The position numbers were made by a program, and so were the translations under genes. The notes beneath the pieces are model-generated. The model searched no databases and was not told the DNA's origin. It worked only from the letters and a program-made list of their open reading frames with translations. Below are positions 1 to 7,990 of a stretch of 29,619 nucleotides of DNA, in pieces. Each line of letters opens with the position of its first letter. The first letter of the stretch is position 1. Source of the stretch: Mucilaginibacter sp. UBA4741 (lineage in GTDB: Bacteria; Bacteroidota; Bacteroidia; Sphingobacteriales; Sphingobacteriaceae); contig DHIR01000067.1 of the NCBI GenBank assembly GCA_002403905.1, positions 5,433 to 35,051 of the forward strand, in the 5' to 3' direction.

Positions 1-44
1 AATCTTCAATCACTAATCTTTAATCTTCAATAACCAATCTTCAA
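1..44. repeat. Degenerate AATCTTCAAT-type repeats
   Basis: AT-rich sequence made of variants of AATCTTCAAT and CACTAATCTTTAATC. A related run occurs at 14741-14790, so this is a dispersed low-complexity intergenic repeat rather than a gene. It lies just past the stop of the ATPase gene, beside a 7-bp stem (45-51 with 55-61) formed by the last codons of that gene. Confidence 0.5.
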
Positions 45-797
45 CTAAAGCTTCGCTTTAGCGGCCTGCATAAATTTACTGGCAAATACAAAGTCGTTAA
101 GCTCTTTGTTGTCGGTGTGGGCAATTTCTTTATTGCTGCCTTCCCACCATTTTTCGCCATTATGTAAAAATATAACATGCTCGCCAATACCCATTACCGA
201 GTTCATATCATGCGTAACAATTACGGTGGTGATATTATACTCTTCGGTTAACTCATTGATCAGGTCATCAATCAGGATAGAGGTTTTTGGGTCTAGGCCC
301 GAGTTAGGCTCATCAACAAATAAATATTTAGGCTGCATGGATATGGCGCGCGCTATACCAACCCGCTTTTTCATTCCGCCCGAAAGCTCGGCCGGATAAA
401 GCTTGTTTGTGCCGGCCAGGTTAACCCTTTCCAGGCAAAAATTGGCACGCTCCAGTTTTTCGGCTTTGGTTTTTTGGGTGAACAGGTTTAGGGGGAACAT
501 AATGTTTTCCTCAACCGTCATAGAATCAAACAGGGCCGAGTTTTGAAACAACATACCAATGTGGGTACGTATAGGTACGCGCTGCTCAAAATTCATGTCG
601 GTAAAGTTCTCGCCACTAAAAAAAACATCGCCTTTGGTAGGCTCATGCAGGCCCACAATACATTTTAGCAAGGTTGTTTTGCCTGAACCTGAGCTGCCAA
701 TAATCAAGTTGTTTTTACCGGGCTGGAAACTTGCCGATATACCTTTTAATACCTCGTTCTCGCCAAAGGTTTTATAGATATCTTTGATCTCGATCAT
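45..797 (-). CDS. MlaF-like ABC transporter ATP-binding protein
   Basis: A 250-residue ATPase expected to power an MCE/Mla-type transporter that moves lipids between the inner membrane and the periplasm. Visible motifs: Walker A GSSGSGKT (residues 34-41), signature LSGGM (138-142), Walker B LFVDEP (159-164), followed by a D-loop SGLDP. The start is the ATG at 795-797, because it overlaps the stop of the upstream permease gene as ATGA (translational coupling) and the protein then begins MIEIKDIYKTF, as the family does. Longer in-frame starts would lie inside the permease gene. The substrate-binding MCE subunit (mlaD) is not seen and may lie left of the window. Family assignment is firm; the substrate is inferred. 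Confidence 0.9.
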   Translation of the reverse strand: MIEIKDIYKTFGENEVLKGISASFQPGKNNLIIGSSGSGKTTLLKCIVGLHEPTKGDVFFSGENFTDMNFEQRVPIRTHIGMLFQNSALFDSMTVEENIMFPLNLFTQKTKAEKLERANFCLERVNLAGTNKLYPAELSGGMKKRVGIARAISMQPKYLFVDEPNSGLDPKTSILIDDLINELTEEYNITTVIVTHDMNSVMGIGEHVIFLHNGEKWWEGSNKEIAHTDNKELNDFVFASKFMQAAKAKL

Positions 798-1525
798 AGC
801 ATTATACGGGTTATAACTAAATCGGCAAATAATATCATAACACAACTGTATACTACGCCTTTGGTTGATGACTGCCCAACCTCCAACGCCCCGCCCGAAG
901 TATAAAAGCCCTGATAAGCACAAATAGACGAGATCAGGAATCCAAATACAATAGCTTTAACCAGCGCCACTTGTACAGTTAACCCGTCAAAACCATCGCG
1001 CACACCGGCAATATAATCGCCGGGGGTAATATCTCCCGAAAATACGCAAGCCAAATAGCCGCCGGTTAATCCAAGCGTTATAGATACTATAACCAGCAAC
1101 GGGATCATGCTCATGCTGGCAATAATTTTTGGCGATATTAAATAACCGGGAGCATTTACACCCATTATTTCCAACGCGTCAATCTGTTCGGTAACGCGCA
1201 TGGTGCCAATTTGTGATGCTATACTTGAGCCTACCCGACCGGCTAATACTAATGCGGATATGGTAGGGCTAAACTCTAGTATGGTGGAGTCGCGGGCAAT
1301 TTTACCGGCAATAGTCATAGATACCAGCGGGCTGCTTAACTGGAAAGCCACCTGAATAGTTGTAGCCGCGCCAATAAAAAGTGATATGATAGCGATAATG
1401 CCTAACGAGCCGATGCCGATAGAAACCATCTCGCGCATTACCTCCGCCCAATAAACACTGAATTTTTCAGGCTTGCGGAAACTTAATCGTAATAAAAGTA
1501 GGTATTTGCCTAAACTGTGAAACAT
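794..1525 (-). CDS. MlaE-family ABC transporter permease
   Basis: A 243-residue polytopic inner-membrane permease of the MlaE/YrbE family, partner of the ATPase encoded next to it. Several hydrophobic segments are visible (about residues 35-60, 125-160, 190-210 and 215-240). The conserved central block around residues 95-125 (GRVGSSIASQIGTMRVTEQIDALEIMG region) is the typical MlaE cytoplasmic coupling segment with the EQIDAL motif. Its stop overlaps the ATPase start by 4 bp, so the two form one operon. The upstream 222-bp spacer separates it from a divergent SDR gene. I see no clean TAnnTTTG element for it; TATTTTTA at 1546-1553 (minus strand) is the closest. Confidence 0.93.
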   Translation of the reverse strand: MFHSLGKYLLLLRLSFRKPEKFSVYWAEVMREMVSIGIGSLGIIAIISLFIGAATTIQVAFQLSSPLVSMTIAGKIARDSTILEFSPTISALVLAGRVGSSIASQIGTMRVTEQIDALEIMGVNAPGYLISPKIIASMSMIPLLVIVSITLGLTGGYLACVFSGDITPGDYIAGVRDGFDGLTVQVALVKAIVFGFLISSICAYQGFYTSGGALEVGQSSTKGVVYSCVMILFADLVITRIML

Positions 1526-1747
1526 GCTATCATATAAAACCGGGTTAAAAATACATTTTACTTTTTGAACATGATTGGGTGTATCGTAGTATTTAACGGA
1601 ATATGTTAGGTTTTGTTTAGCATGGCATATATTTTAAAGCCTACTGTTTAATTACTACACGGGCGAAATTTCCATTTTTACCGATTATTCTGCCCTGTTC
1701 CCCGATTTCTATAAGGGGCTTCTCTCAAATATATCTACTTTTATAAT

Positions 1748-2452
1748 ATGAAGAACGCATTAATAACCGGAGCAACTAAAGGAATGGGCAAGGCAATAGC
1801 CATCGCATTTGCGACAGAGGGTATCAGCCTGGCCATTAACTCGCGAAAAGCTGACGAGCTTGCCGCTTTTAAAACCGAACTGCTGCAAATTAACCCGGTC
1901 ATAAAAGTTTTTACCGCTGTTGCGGATGGCAGTAACAAAGCAGAGTTGCTACAATTTGCAAATGATGCCGCAAAGGCATTGGGTGGTGTAAACATCCTGA
2001 TTAATAACCTTGGCATGTACCAGTACAGTAAAATACTGGATGATGCGGATGGTTTGTTCCAGCAAATGATAAATACCAACCTGATGCCGGCCTATGAGCT
2101 TTACCGCCGTTTTGGTAAAGGCATGATAGCCACAGGCGAGGGGCATATTTTTAATATTTGCTCGGTAGCATCATTAAACCCGGTGGTTGATGCCGGTACT
2201 TATAGCGTAACAAAGGCTGCACTGCTAAGTCTTACTAATGTAATGAGGTTAGAGATGCAACAGCATGGGGTTAAGGTAACTGCGGTTATTCCCGGCTCGA
2301 CATTAACAGACTCATGGAAGGGCCAGGACGTTGACAAAGACACAATGGTTTTGCCCGAAGATATAGCATCGGCAATTGTAAACATTTACAAAATGAGCAA
2401 AGGCGCCAATGTTGACCAACTCATAATAAAACCCGCTGGCGGGCAATTATAA
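1748..2452 (+). CDS. SDR-family NAD(P)-dependent oxidoreductase
   Basis: A 234-residue classical short-chain dehydrogenase/reductase, cytosolic. The Rossmann cofactor motif TGATKGMG is at residues 7-14 and the NNLG structural motif at 86-89. The catalytic triad is Ser139, Tyr152 and Lys156 (YSVTK), with the usual 13-residue Ser-Tyr spacing. The glycine-rich motif in this form is typical of the FabG-like clade, and the start MKNALITGATKG is the normal N-terminus. The substrate cannot be told from sequence. It stands alone on the plus strand, 22 bp before the PspC gene, and may be co-transcribed with it. Confidence 0.92.
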   Translation: MKNALITGATKGMGKAIAIAFATEGISLAINSRKADELAAFKTELLQINPVIKVFTAVADGSNKAELLQFANDAAKALGGVNILINNLGMYQYSKILDDADGLFQQMINTNLMPAYELYRRFGKGMIATGEGHIFNICSVASLNPVVDAGTYSVTKAALLSLTNVMRLEMQQHGVKVTAVIPGSTLTDSWKGQDVDKDTMVLPEDIASAIVNIYKMSKGANVDQLIIKPAGGQL

Positions 2453-2473
2453 ACGTATTTAATAATTAAGATC

Positions 2474-3073
2474 ATGGAAAAAAGACTACAACGCGACGAA
2501 CATAACAAAATGATAGCAGGCGTATGCGCGGGCCTTGCTGATTACTTAAACATTGACATAACCCTGGTAAGGGCAGCATTTGTATTGGCAATGGTACTGC
2601 ATGGCTGCGGTTTAGGAGTATACATTATATTATGGATTGTAATGCCTAAAAAGATATATGATTTTAATCGCCCCGGTTTTAACAACGCCGGCCTGGTTGA
2701 TTATACTGTGCCACCACAAGGTGACGGGCCGATAGATTATAGCGTGCCAAATCCGTTTGGTGGGTTTACACCACCACAACAACAAGGCGCTCCGTTTGTG
2801 ATGCCGCCTAAAAAGAAATCGAATGGAGGGATAATAGTAGGCATAGCATTAGTAGCATTTGGATCATTCTTTTTGCTGGATAACTTTGACCTGTTGCCTG
2901 ATTGGGAATTTCACCGTTTATGGCCGCTGATATTTGTTGTCGGAGGATTATTGTTGATGTTTTCGCGCAAAAAACAAGATCCCTGGGAAAAAGAAGACTG
3001 GAACACTACCGAAGAACAGGTAGCAGAAACTAAAGCAGAAGATAAAACAGAGGACACCCCTCCGGCAGTTTAA
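2474..3073 (+). CDS. PspC-domain membrane protein
   Basis: A 199-residue protein with an N-terminal PspC domain (about residues 1-62), recognised by KMIAGVCAGLADYLNID and a following hydrophobic helix ending LWIVMP. A Pro/Gly-rich linker (about 70-115) follows. A second part has two hydrophobic helices (about 116-135 and 146-160) of the DUF5668/LiaI-like type, and the tail is charged and Glu/Lys-rich. PspC proteins take part in envelope-stress responses in other bacteria; the role here is inferred. The next gene, 20 bp downstream, shares the same hydrophobic pair and is probably a functional partner. Both genes are preceded by a similar ACGATC/AAGATC stretch just before the ATG. Confidence 0.88.
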   Translation: MEKRLQRDEHNKMIAGVCAGLADYLNIDITLVRAAFVLAMVLHGCGLGVYIILWIVMPKKIYDFNRPGFNNAGLVDYTVPPQGDGPIDYSVPNPFGGFTPPQQQGAPFVMPPKKKSNGGIIVGIALVAFGSFFLLDNFDLLPDWEFHRLWPLIFVVGGLLLMFSRKKQDPWEKEDWNTTEEQVAETKAEDKTEDTPPAV

Positions 3074-3093
3074 ATACTATTAAAAATACGATC

Positions 3094-4086
3094 ATGAGAA
3101 ACGATAAAATAATACCTGGCGCAGTCCTGATAATGATAGGAGCAATTATACTGCTTCACAACTTTGGCTATGTAGCCTTTCATTGGGCCAATTTTGTATA
3201 CTTGATACCCATATTAATAGTGATAGCCGGTATAAATTTAATATTTGGCCATAACAACCGGTCTGCCTGGGCAACCGTTGTAAAATTAGCTGTTGTTGCT
3301 ATTGGGTTTTGTTTAATTTTATTTGGCAATTTTGGCAGGCGCCATAACGGCTGGAACGATTACAGCTATAATTTTGATACCGATAATGATGACGACAGCA
3401 CCGGCGGTAAAATTGTAAAAGTAGAAGGTAGCAAGGTTTTTGACGAACCTTATACTACGGCCATTAAAGTTGCCGAATTGAATATAAGCGGTGGCGGTGC
3501 ATTGTATAAATTAAGCGATACCACCAACCAATTGTTTAGTGCCGATACCAAAGTCTTTGGTAAACACTTTGTGAATTATCTTACACGTACAAATTCAGAC
3601 TCGGTTGCTGTGCTTTCCTATAAAATGAAAAATAGCCATGGCTTTAATTTCGATTTTGATGATGAAGGTAAAAAAGATGGTAAATACGGTAGGAATAATA
3701 CCGCTATTTTTAAACTAAATCCTAACCCCGAGTGGAAGATCGATGTAAAAACAGGTGCTACCAAGCTTGATTTTGATCTATCTAAGTTTAAAGTAAGATC
3801 ATTAAAACTAAGCGGCGGCGCGGCAGATTTTAGTGTAAAATTGGGCCAGCCATTATCTGCAACAAACGTTGTGGTATCAACAGGTATGTCATCAGTAAGC
3901 ATTAGCGTGCCAACAACTGCGGCTTGCCGTATTATTAGCAGCACCGGCCTGTCATCTACAAATTTTGAAGGTTTTACTAAAACAAAAGATAATACCTACG
4001 AAACCCCAGGATTTAGTACAGCTACTAACAAACTATTTATAAAAATGAGCGGCGGCATGGCCGACTTTAATGTTAAGAGATACTAA
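3094..4086 (+). CDS. LiaF/DUF5668-like membrane protein with C-terminal beta domain
   Basis: A 330-residue protein. The N-terminus carries a helical pair of the DUF5668/LiaI-LiaF type (about residues 7-23 and 32-50) and a further helix at about 64-80. After a short Asp/Asn-rich acidic linker comes a beta-rich C-terminal half with repeated SGGGALYKL / SGGAADFSVKL / SGGMADFNVKRY segments, which resembles the 'toast-rack' beta-solenoid fold of LiaF-like proteins. It is probably a membrane-anchored partner of the upstream PspC protein in sensing envelope stress (inference from domain pairing and spacing). The last codons are part of a perfect palindrome shared with the convergent gene. Confidence 0.82.
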   Translation: MRNDKIIPGAVLIMIGAIILLHNFGYVAFHWANFVYLIPILIVIAGINLIFGHNNRSAWATVVKLAVVAIGFCLILFGNFGRRHNGWNDYSYNFDTDNDDDSTGGKIVKVEGSKVFDEPYTTAIKVAELNISGGGALYKLSDTTNQLFSADTKVFGKHFVNYLTRTNSDSVAVLSYKMKNSHGFNFDFDDEGKKDGKYGRNNTAIFKLNPNPEWKIDVKTGATKLDFDLSKFKVRSLKLSGGAADFSVKLGQPLSATNVVVSTGMSSVSISVPTTAACRIISSTGLSSTNFEGFTKTKDNTYETPGFSTATNKLFIKMSGGMADFNVKRY

Positions 4087-4100
4087 TCTCTTAACATTAA
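4067..4100. terminator. Bidirectional terminator shared by convergent genes
   Basis: A perfect 15-bp inverted repeat (4067-4081 with 4086-4100) with a 4-nt loop ACTA. It includes the last four codons and stop of the LiaF-like gene and the stop of the convergent RDD gene. Plus-strand sequence after the stem is T-rich (4101-4109). Symmetry suggests it works in both directions. Confidence 0.75.
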
Positions 4101-4717
4101 TTGGTTTTTGATATCTGGTAAGCTTTGGTTAATTTTTCATACCAGGCTTGCCTGTGCTCATTAAATAAAACGGTTAAAAAAGGCAGGGCATAGATCATTA
4201 ATGATACTAATACGCCTAAGTTCCTTACAATAGAGTTTCCGATTTTAAGATTTTGTCCGTCAATATCAACGACAATTATTTTGCAGAGCATTTTGCCAAA
4301 GCTGCCTTTAAATTTTGATAGCTCGAGCAGTACGTTATATAATAAAAACGTAATAGAAAAACTGGCCACTAATATAATAGATTGCGGATACGGCAGCGTA
4401 AACGTAGGCTGGGCAGGTAAAGTTATCCAGCCTGCTTTAATATCAATTATGGCAACAATTATACTCACCAAAAAGTAATCAATAATAAAAGCAAATACTC
4501 TTGAACCATAAGGCGCCAAATTATCCCCGGTAGGGAAATAGATACCTTGCGCTTCAAAATAATCAATAAATTCCGGCAGCTCAGACGCGTATTGTGGCGT
4601 ATCACTTTTTGACGTGATAATTTCTGTATGGATAGTGATATCCATATTTATTAACTCTTGATAAGTGTATGGCCCTTTTTTCTCTTCGCCTTCAACCAGG
4701 TAATATTCGTTGTTCAT
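4097..4717 (-). CDS. GYF_2-RDD family membrane protein
   Basis: A 206-residue protein with two parts. Residues about 3-52 look like a GYF_2 domain (YYLVEGEEKKGPYTYQEL, with the G-P-Y core); these are protein-binding modules placed before membrane domains in many bacteria. Residues about 66-200 form an RDD domain with three hydrophobic helices, beginning around GSRVFAFIIDYFLVS, where the Arg and Asp residues that name the family are visible. Function of RDD proteins is mostly unknown, with ion transport proposed for some. It is convergent with the LiaF-like gene and shares its terminator. Confidence 0.85.
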   Translation of the reverse strand: MNNEYYLVEGEEKKGPYTYQELINMDITIHTEIITSKSDTPQYASELPEFIDYFEAQGIYFPTGDNLAPYGSRVFAFIIDYFLVSIIVAIIDIKAGWITLPAQPTFTLPYPQSIILVASFSITFLLYNVLLELSKFKGSFGKMLCKIIVVDIDGQNLKIGNSIVRNLGVLVSLMIYALPFLTVLFNEHRQAWYEKLTKAYQISKTN

Positions 4718-4781
4718 GTTGGGTGTAAATATACTTTCGAAAGGTAAATAATTAGGAATTATTTAACAGTATCATTTTTTG

Positions 4782-4789
4782 TAAATTTG
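4782..4789 (+). promoter_or_regulatory. Promoter -7 element of ispG
   Basis: TAAATTTG fits the Bacteroidota -7 consensus TAnnTTTG. It ends 24 bases before the ATG at 4814, giving a leader of roughly 20 nt. No clear -33 TTTG is seen. The element contains an in-frame TTG (4787) that would be miscalled as the ispG start. Confidence 0.55.
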
Positions 4790-4813
4790 CAACAAATAAA
4801 TACCACCACCTGC

Positions 4814-6838
4814 ATGAATGCTCCTGCTATAAAATTACTCCCCGGCCGTTATTGTAACTCGTTAACCGAGTACTCGCGTTTTGTTACCCGCGAGGTTAAC
4901 ATTGGCGATGTACCTATGGGCGGCAATAACCCCATCCGGATACAAAGCATGACCACTACCGATACTATGGATACCATAGGTACGGTCGAGCAGTCTATCC
5001 GGATGATAAACGCGGGTTGCGAATATGTACGCATTACAGCGCCCAGCATAAAGGAAGCGAAAAATTTAGCAGAGATAAAAAAACAATTACGCCAAAGGGG
5101 ATATACTACCCCCTTGGTAGCCGATATACATTTTACCCCCAACGCTGCCGAAGTTGCGGCTCGCATTGTAGAAAAAGTGCGGGTAAACCCAGGCAACTAT
5201 GCCGACAAAAAGAAATTTGACCAGATAGAATATACCGACCTGCAATACCAGGGCGAACTGGAACGCATACATCAAAAGTTTGCACCGCTGGTGAAAATAT
5301 GTAAGGAGTATGGCACCGCTATGCGCATTGGCACCAATCATGGATCGTTAAGCGACAGGATCATGAGCCGTTATGGCGATACCCCGCAGGGGATGGTAGA
5401 GTCGGCAATGGAGTTTATGCGGATGTGCGAAACATTGAATTACTATAATCTGGTAGTATCTATGAAATCAAGCAATCCGCAAGTAATGGTGCAAGCCTAC
5501 CGTTTACTGGTAGAGACCATGGTGGCCGAGGGTATGAATTATCCCCTACACTTAGGCGTTACCGAAGCCGGCGATGGCGAAGATGGCCGCATTAAATCGT
5601 CCGTGGGTATTGGTACTTTGCTTGAAGATGGCCTGGGCGACACCGTCCGCGTATCCCTAACCGAAGAACCCGAAGCAGAAGCACCGGTGGCTATTGCATT
5701 GGTTGAACGCTACGCTAAGCGAAAAGCAGAAAGCGAAAAGCTAAAAGCGGTTAATGAGCTTTCAGCTTTTAGCTTTCAGCCTTTAGCTCATAACCCTTAT
5801 GAATACAAAAAACGCCAAACCTACGAGGCTAATGCCTTTATAGGCGGCCACATGGTGCCGCGTGTGGTAATTGATCTATCGAAAGAGAATTTAAAAGACG
5901 CTTCAGTATTAAATAGTGCCGGGTATATTTACTCGTCATTGCTTGATAAATATAATATGGCCGAGCAATCGGTTGATTTTGTTTTTTTTGGCGATGAGTT
6001 GCCATCGTTTAATTTACCATCAAACTTAAAGCAATTATATAATTACCAAGCCTGGCAAAAACTGACTGACAAAACCCTTTGCCATCCCGTATTTACACTA
6101 AAAGAATATGTAGGCGATGTTGACCGTTCTTCATCATTAAACCTGGTAACAATAAAACCTACCGATATTGATTCGGACGAGTTTGGTTCGCTACCATTCA
6201 GTAATTCATTAGTTTTTATTTTAGAAACTGACGCTTTACATGGTATGGCAGATCAACGCGCGTTCTTCTTTAAAATGGAAGAATTGCAACTGGAAGTACC
6301 TGTAATTATAAAAAGGTCTTATTTGTTTGATACAAAAGTCTCCCCAACCGGGGGAGATTTAGAGGGGGCTGCCACCTTGCTTCAACTCCAATCAGCTACC
6401 GATCTCGGTGCTTTACTAATTGATGGTTTTGGCGATGGTATATGGATAGACGCGCCACAAGTTGATACTAAGATCATAACCTCTACAGCCTTTGGTATAC
6501 TACAGGCAACCCGCTCACGTATATCAAAAACCGAATATATCTCCTGCCCAAGCTGCGGCCGTACGTTATTTGATTTGATGGTTACTACACAAATGATCCG
6601 TAGCCGTACCAGTCATTTAAAAGGATTAAAAATTGGTATTATGGGCTGCATCGTAAACGGTCCCGGCGAAATGGCCGATGCCGATTACGGTTACGTAGGC
6701 TCAGGCACCGATAAGATCACCCTTTATCGCGGTAAAGAAGCCGTAAAGAAAAACATCAGCGCAGCCAACGCCCTTGATGAATTGATTGGTATTATCCGCG
6801 AAGATGGTAACTGGATTGAGCCTAGTTTAGCGGAGTAA
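4814..6838 (+). CDS. ispG: 4-hydroxy-3-methylbut-2-enyl diphosphate synthase (long form)
   Basis: A 674-residue IspG (GcpE), the iron-sulfur enzyme that converts MEcPP to HMBPP in the MEP isoprenoid pathway. The N-terminal TIM-barrel (about residues 15-300) carries the IRIQSMTTTDT start. A long middle domain (about 300-560) is typical of the Bacteroidota/Chlamydia/plant form. The C-terminal Fe-S domain has the cluster ligands C578 and C581 (CPSC) and C612, plus the NGPGE glutamate (E619). The ATG at 4814 is chosen because the upstream in-frame TTG lies in the promoter. Two stretches of palindromic intergenic-type repeat are read in frame, at about residues 302-325 and 508-519, near the edges of the middle domain. 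They make this copy slightly longer than relatives would be expected to be. Confidence 0.95.
   Translation: MNAPAIKLLPGRYCNSLTEYSRFVTREVNIGDVPMGGNNPIRIQSMTTTDTMDTIGTVEQSIRMINAGCEYVRITAPSIKEAKNLAEIKKQLRQRGYTTPLVADIHFTPNAAEVAARIVEKVRVNPGNYADKKKFDQIEYTDLQYQGELERIHQKFAPLVKICKEYGTAMRIGTNHGSLSDRIMSRYGDTPQGMVESAMEFMRMCETLNYYNLVVSMKSSNPQVMVQAYRLLVETMVAEGMNYPLHLGVTEAGDGEDGRIKSSVGIGTLLEDGLGDTVRVSLTEEPEAEAPVAIALVERYAKRKAESEKLKAVNELSAFSFQPLAHNPYEYKKRQTYEANAFIGGHMVPRVVIDLSKENLKDASVLNSAGYIYSSLLDKYNMAEQSVDFVFFGDELPSFNLPSNLKQLYNYQAWQKLTDKTLCHPVFTLKEYVGDVDRSSSLNLVTIKPTDIDSDEFGSLPFSNSLVFILETDALHGMADQRAFFFKMEELQLEVPVIIKRSYLFDTKVSPTGGDLEGAATLLQLQSATDLGALLIDGFGDGIWIDAPQVDTKIITSTAFGILQATRSRISKTEYISCPSCGRTLFDLMVTTQMIRSRTSHLKGLKIGIMGCIVNGPGEMADADYGYVGSGTDKITLYRGKEAVKKNISAANALDELIGIIREDGNWIEPSLAE
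5718..5788. repeat. 31-bp-arm inverted repeat inside ispG
   Basis: Left arm 5718-5748 and right arm 5758-5788 pair with 26 of 31 positions complementary around a 9-nt loop. The unit is built from AGC-TGAAAGCTAAAAGC motifs and resembles the hairpin in the hemB-hemL spacer at 17573-17655. It is translated as a Lys/Glu/Ser-rich linker between the TIM barrel and the middle domain of IspG. Confidence 0.75.
6336..6370. repeat. Palindromic repeat in frame in ispG
   Basis: These 35 bases match 19108-19142 at 33 positions. They contain a 7-bp perfect stem TCTCCCC/GGGGAGA with a 5-nt loop, followed by TTTAGAGGGGGCT. In ispG they are read as KVSPTGGDLEGA. The other copy lies in the noncoding spacer before the histidine kinase gene. 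Confidence 0.85.
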
Positions 6839-7139
6839 ACTCGGCAAATAGATGACCGGCTTCGGCCACATTGCATAAAGGGGTATAGGTACACACTTCG
6901 GCATACTCGCGCCATATTTGCTGTACCTCAGGGTTTTTGTGGGCAGTTTTTATGGCATGATCTGACAGCCATTCAAATACCTCCACCAGGGTTCCATCCT
7001 GTGTTTCTAAACTATATGCTTCTTTCTCCGTGACCAGGCCTTGTTGCCTTAATCGGGGCCAGTGCGTCTTCACCAGCTTTTTCAATGCCTCTTCTTTACC
7101 GATCTTCGGCTTGTAGGCAATTATCACTACTCGTCCCAT
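6822..7139 (-). CDS. Small ABM-like (dimeric alpha-beta barrel) protein
   Basis: A 105-residue protein starting MGRVVIIAYKPKIG. The pattern (beta strand, long amphipathic helix with KEEALKKLVKTHWP, strand with YSLETQDGTLVEVFEW, helix, then a final strand) resembles the antibiotic-biosynthesis-monooxygenase/dimeric alpha-beta barrel family. The family includes small oxygenases and proteins of unknown role, so no substrate is proposed. The ATG at 7137-7139 is used because the earlier in-frame TTG (7161-7163) lies in the promoter element. Its 3' end overlaps the convergent ispG gene by 17 bp. Confidence 0.75.
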   Translation of the reverse strand: MGRVVIIAYKPKIGKEEALKKLVKTHWPRLRQQGLVTEKEAYSLETQDGTLVEVFEWLSDHAIKTAHKNPEVQQIWREYAEVCTYTPLCNVAEAGHLFAEFTPLN

Positions 7140-7160
7140 TGTTATTTCGTACTTTTTTAG

Positions 7161-7167
7161 CAAATTA
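7161..7167 (-). promoter_or_regulatory. Probable promoter element of the ABM-like gene
   Basis: On the minus strand this reads TAATTTG, one base short of TAnnTTTG. It lies 21 bases upstream of the chosen ATG. Spacing and context are right but the match is imperfect. Confidence 0.35.
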
Positions 7168-7278
7168 CGAAATTTAAAGTTAAATAGTTGTTAAAATTTT
7201 AATAAGTTTACCAATCTATTGTAATTGTTATAGATATAAACAGATCAAAAGGCCAAAACATCTCCGAATTTTTCAAAT

Positions 7279-7953
7279 TTAATCCTGACGTTTAAACATT
7301 ACCGGTATGATATAAGATACATCCCTTGGATTGCCTGAACTTGTGTCGGGTATCCATTTTGGCGACAACTTAAATACTCTGATAGCTTCTTCGTTATTTG
7401 CTGGGCTCACACCTCTAACTGCTTTAATGTCTGTAAGAGATCCATCTTTTTTGATAATAAGGGTTATAAGCACCCTTCCATCAATTATTCCCTTTTTGTA
7501 TTGAATATTATCTTTAAGAAATTTTAATAAAGCGGCTAACCCACCCGGAAATTGAGGTTCGTAATTTACTATTCCAAATACCCTATTAGTGTCGGATGAT
7601 TTGGTGTCGGATAATATACGCTCATCGATAGTAATTGCAGTATCTACTTTTTGCGCCTGGGCTTTGTTGTTGAATATGTTGATCCCTATTAATATCATAG
7701 CGGCCGAGAGCCATTTTTTCCATACAGGCATAAGTGTAGGTTGCTGAGTCAGCTGGTCCATCCTGAACTTACCGCAAACATTGTTGTTATTTTGAGCCAT
7801 GATAGCTAAAAACTCATTTTGTTTGGCATCAGTAAAGTCATAAACTATTTTTTTGCAATCATGGCAGTATTTGCCCATGTCCGCATCTGTCATGTTATCC
7901 CAGTTTTTATTGCAGGCAAATTGCAGCCTGATGTTTGTAATTTCCTGGTTCAT
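7279..7953 (-). CDS. TonB C-terminal domain protein with N-terminal Cys motif
   Basis: A 224-residue protein. Residues 1-70 contain a cysteine motif (C14, C30, C33, C60; the YCHDCKKIVYDFTD core) found at the N-terminus of many Bacteroidota TonB-like and regulatory proteins, probably metal-binding and cytoplasmic. A single hydrophobic helix (about 80-95) follows, then a short linker without the Pro-rich spacer of classical TonB. A TonB_C-like domain lies at about 134-223 (PQFPGGLAALLKFL, GRVLITLIIKKDGSLTDIKAVRG). This suggests an energy-transducer or envelope role, but the very short periplasmic linker makes outer-membrane contact doubtful. The gene ends a minus-strand run after the metallo-hydrolase gene (37-bp gap). 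Confidence 0.8.
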   Translation of the reverse strand: MNQEITNIRLQFACNKNWDNMTDADMGKYCHDCKKIVYDFTDAKQNEFLAIMAQNNNNVCGKFRMDQLTQQPTLMPVWKKWLSAAMILIGINIFNNKAQAQKVDTAITIDERILSDTKSSDTNRVFGIVNYEPQFPGGLAALLKFLKDNIQYKKGIIDGRVLITLIIKKDGSLTDIKAVRGVSPANNEEAIRVFKLSPKWIPDTSSGNPRDVSYIIPVMFKRQD

Positions 7954-7990
7954 AGTTTAGGTAATTTAGAACTAATATACCAAATTATTG

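Noticed and set aside
45..923. A longer start for the MlaF-like ATPase at 923
   Set aside because: The extra 42 residues would lie inside the permease gene and lack family similarity. The ATG at 797, overlapping the permease stop as ATGA, fits better.
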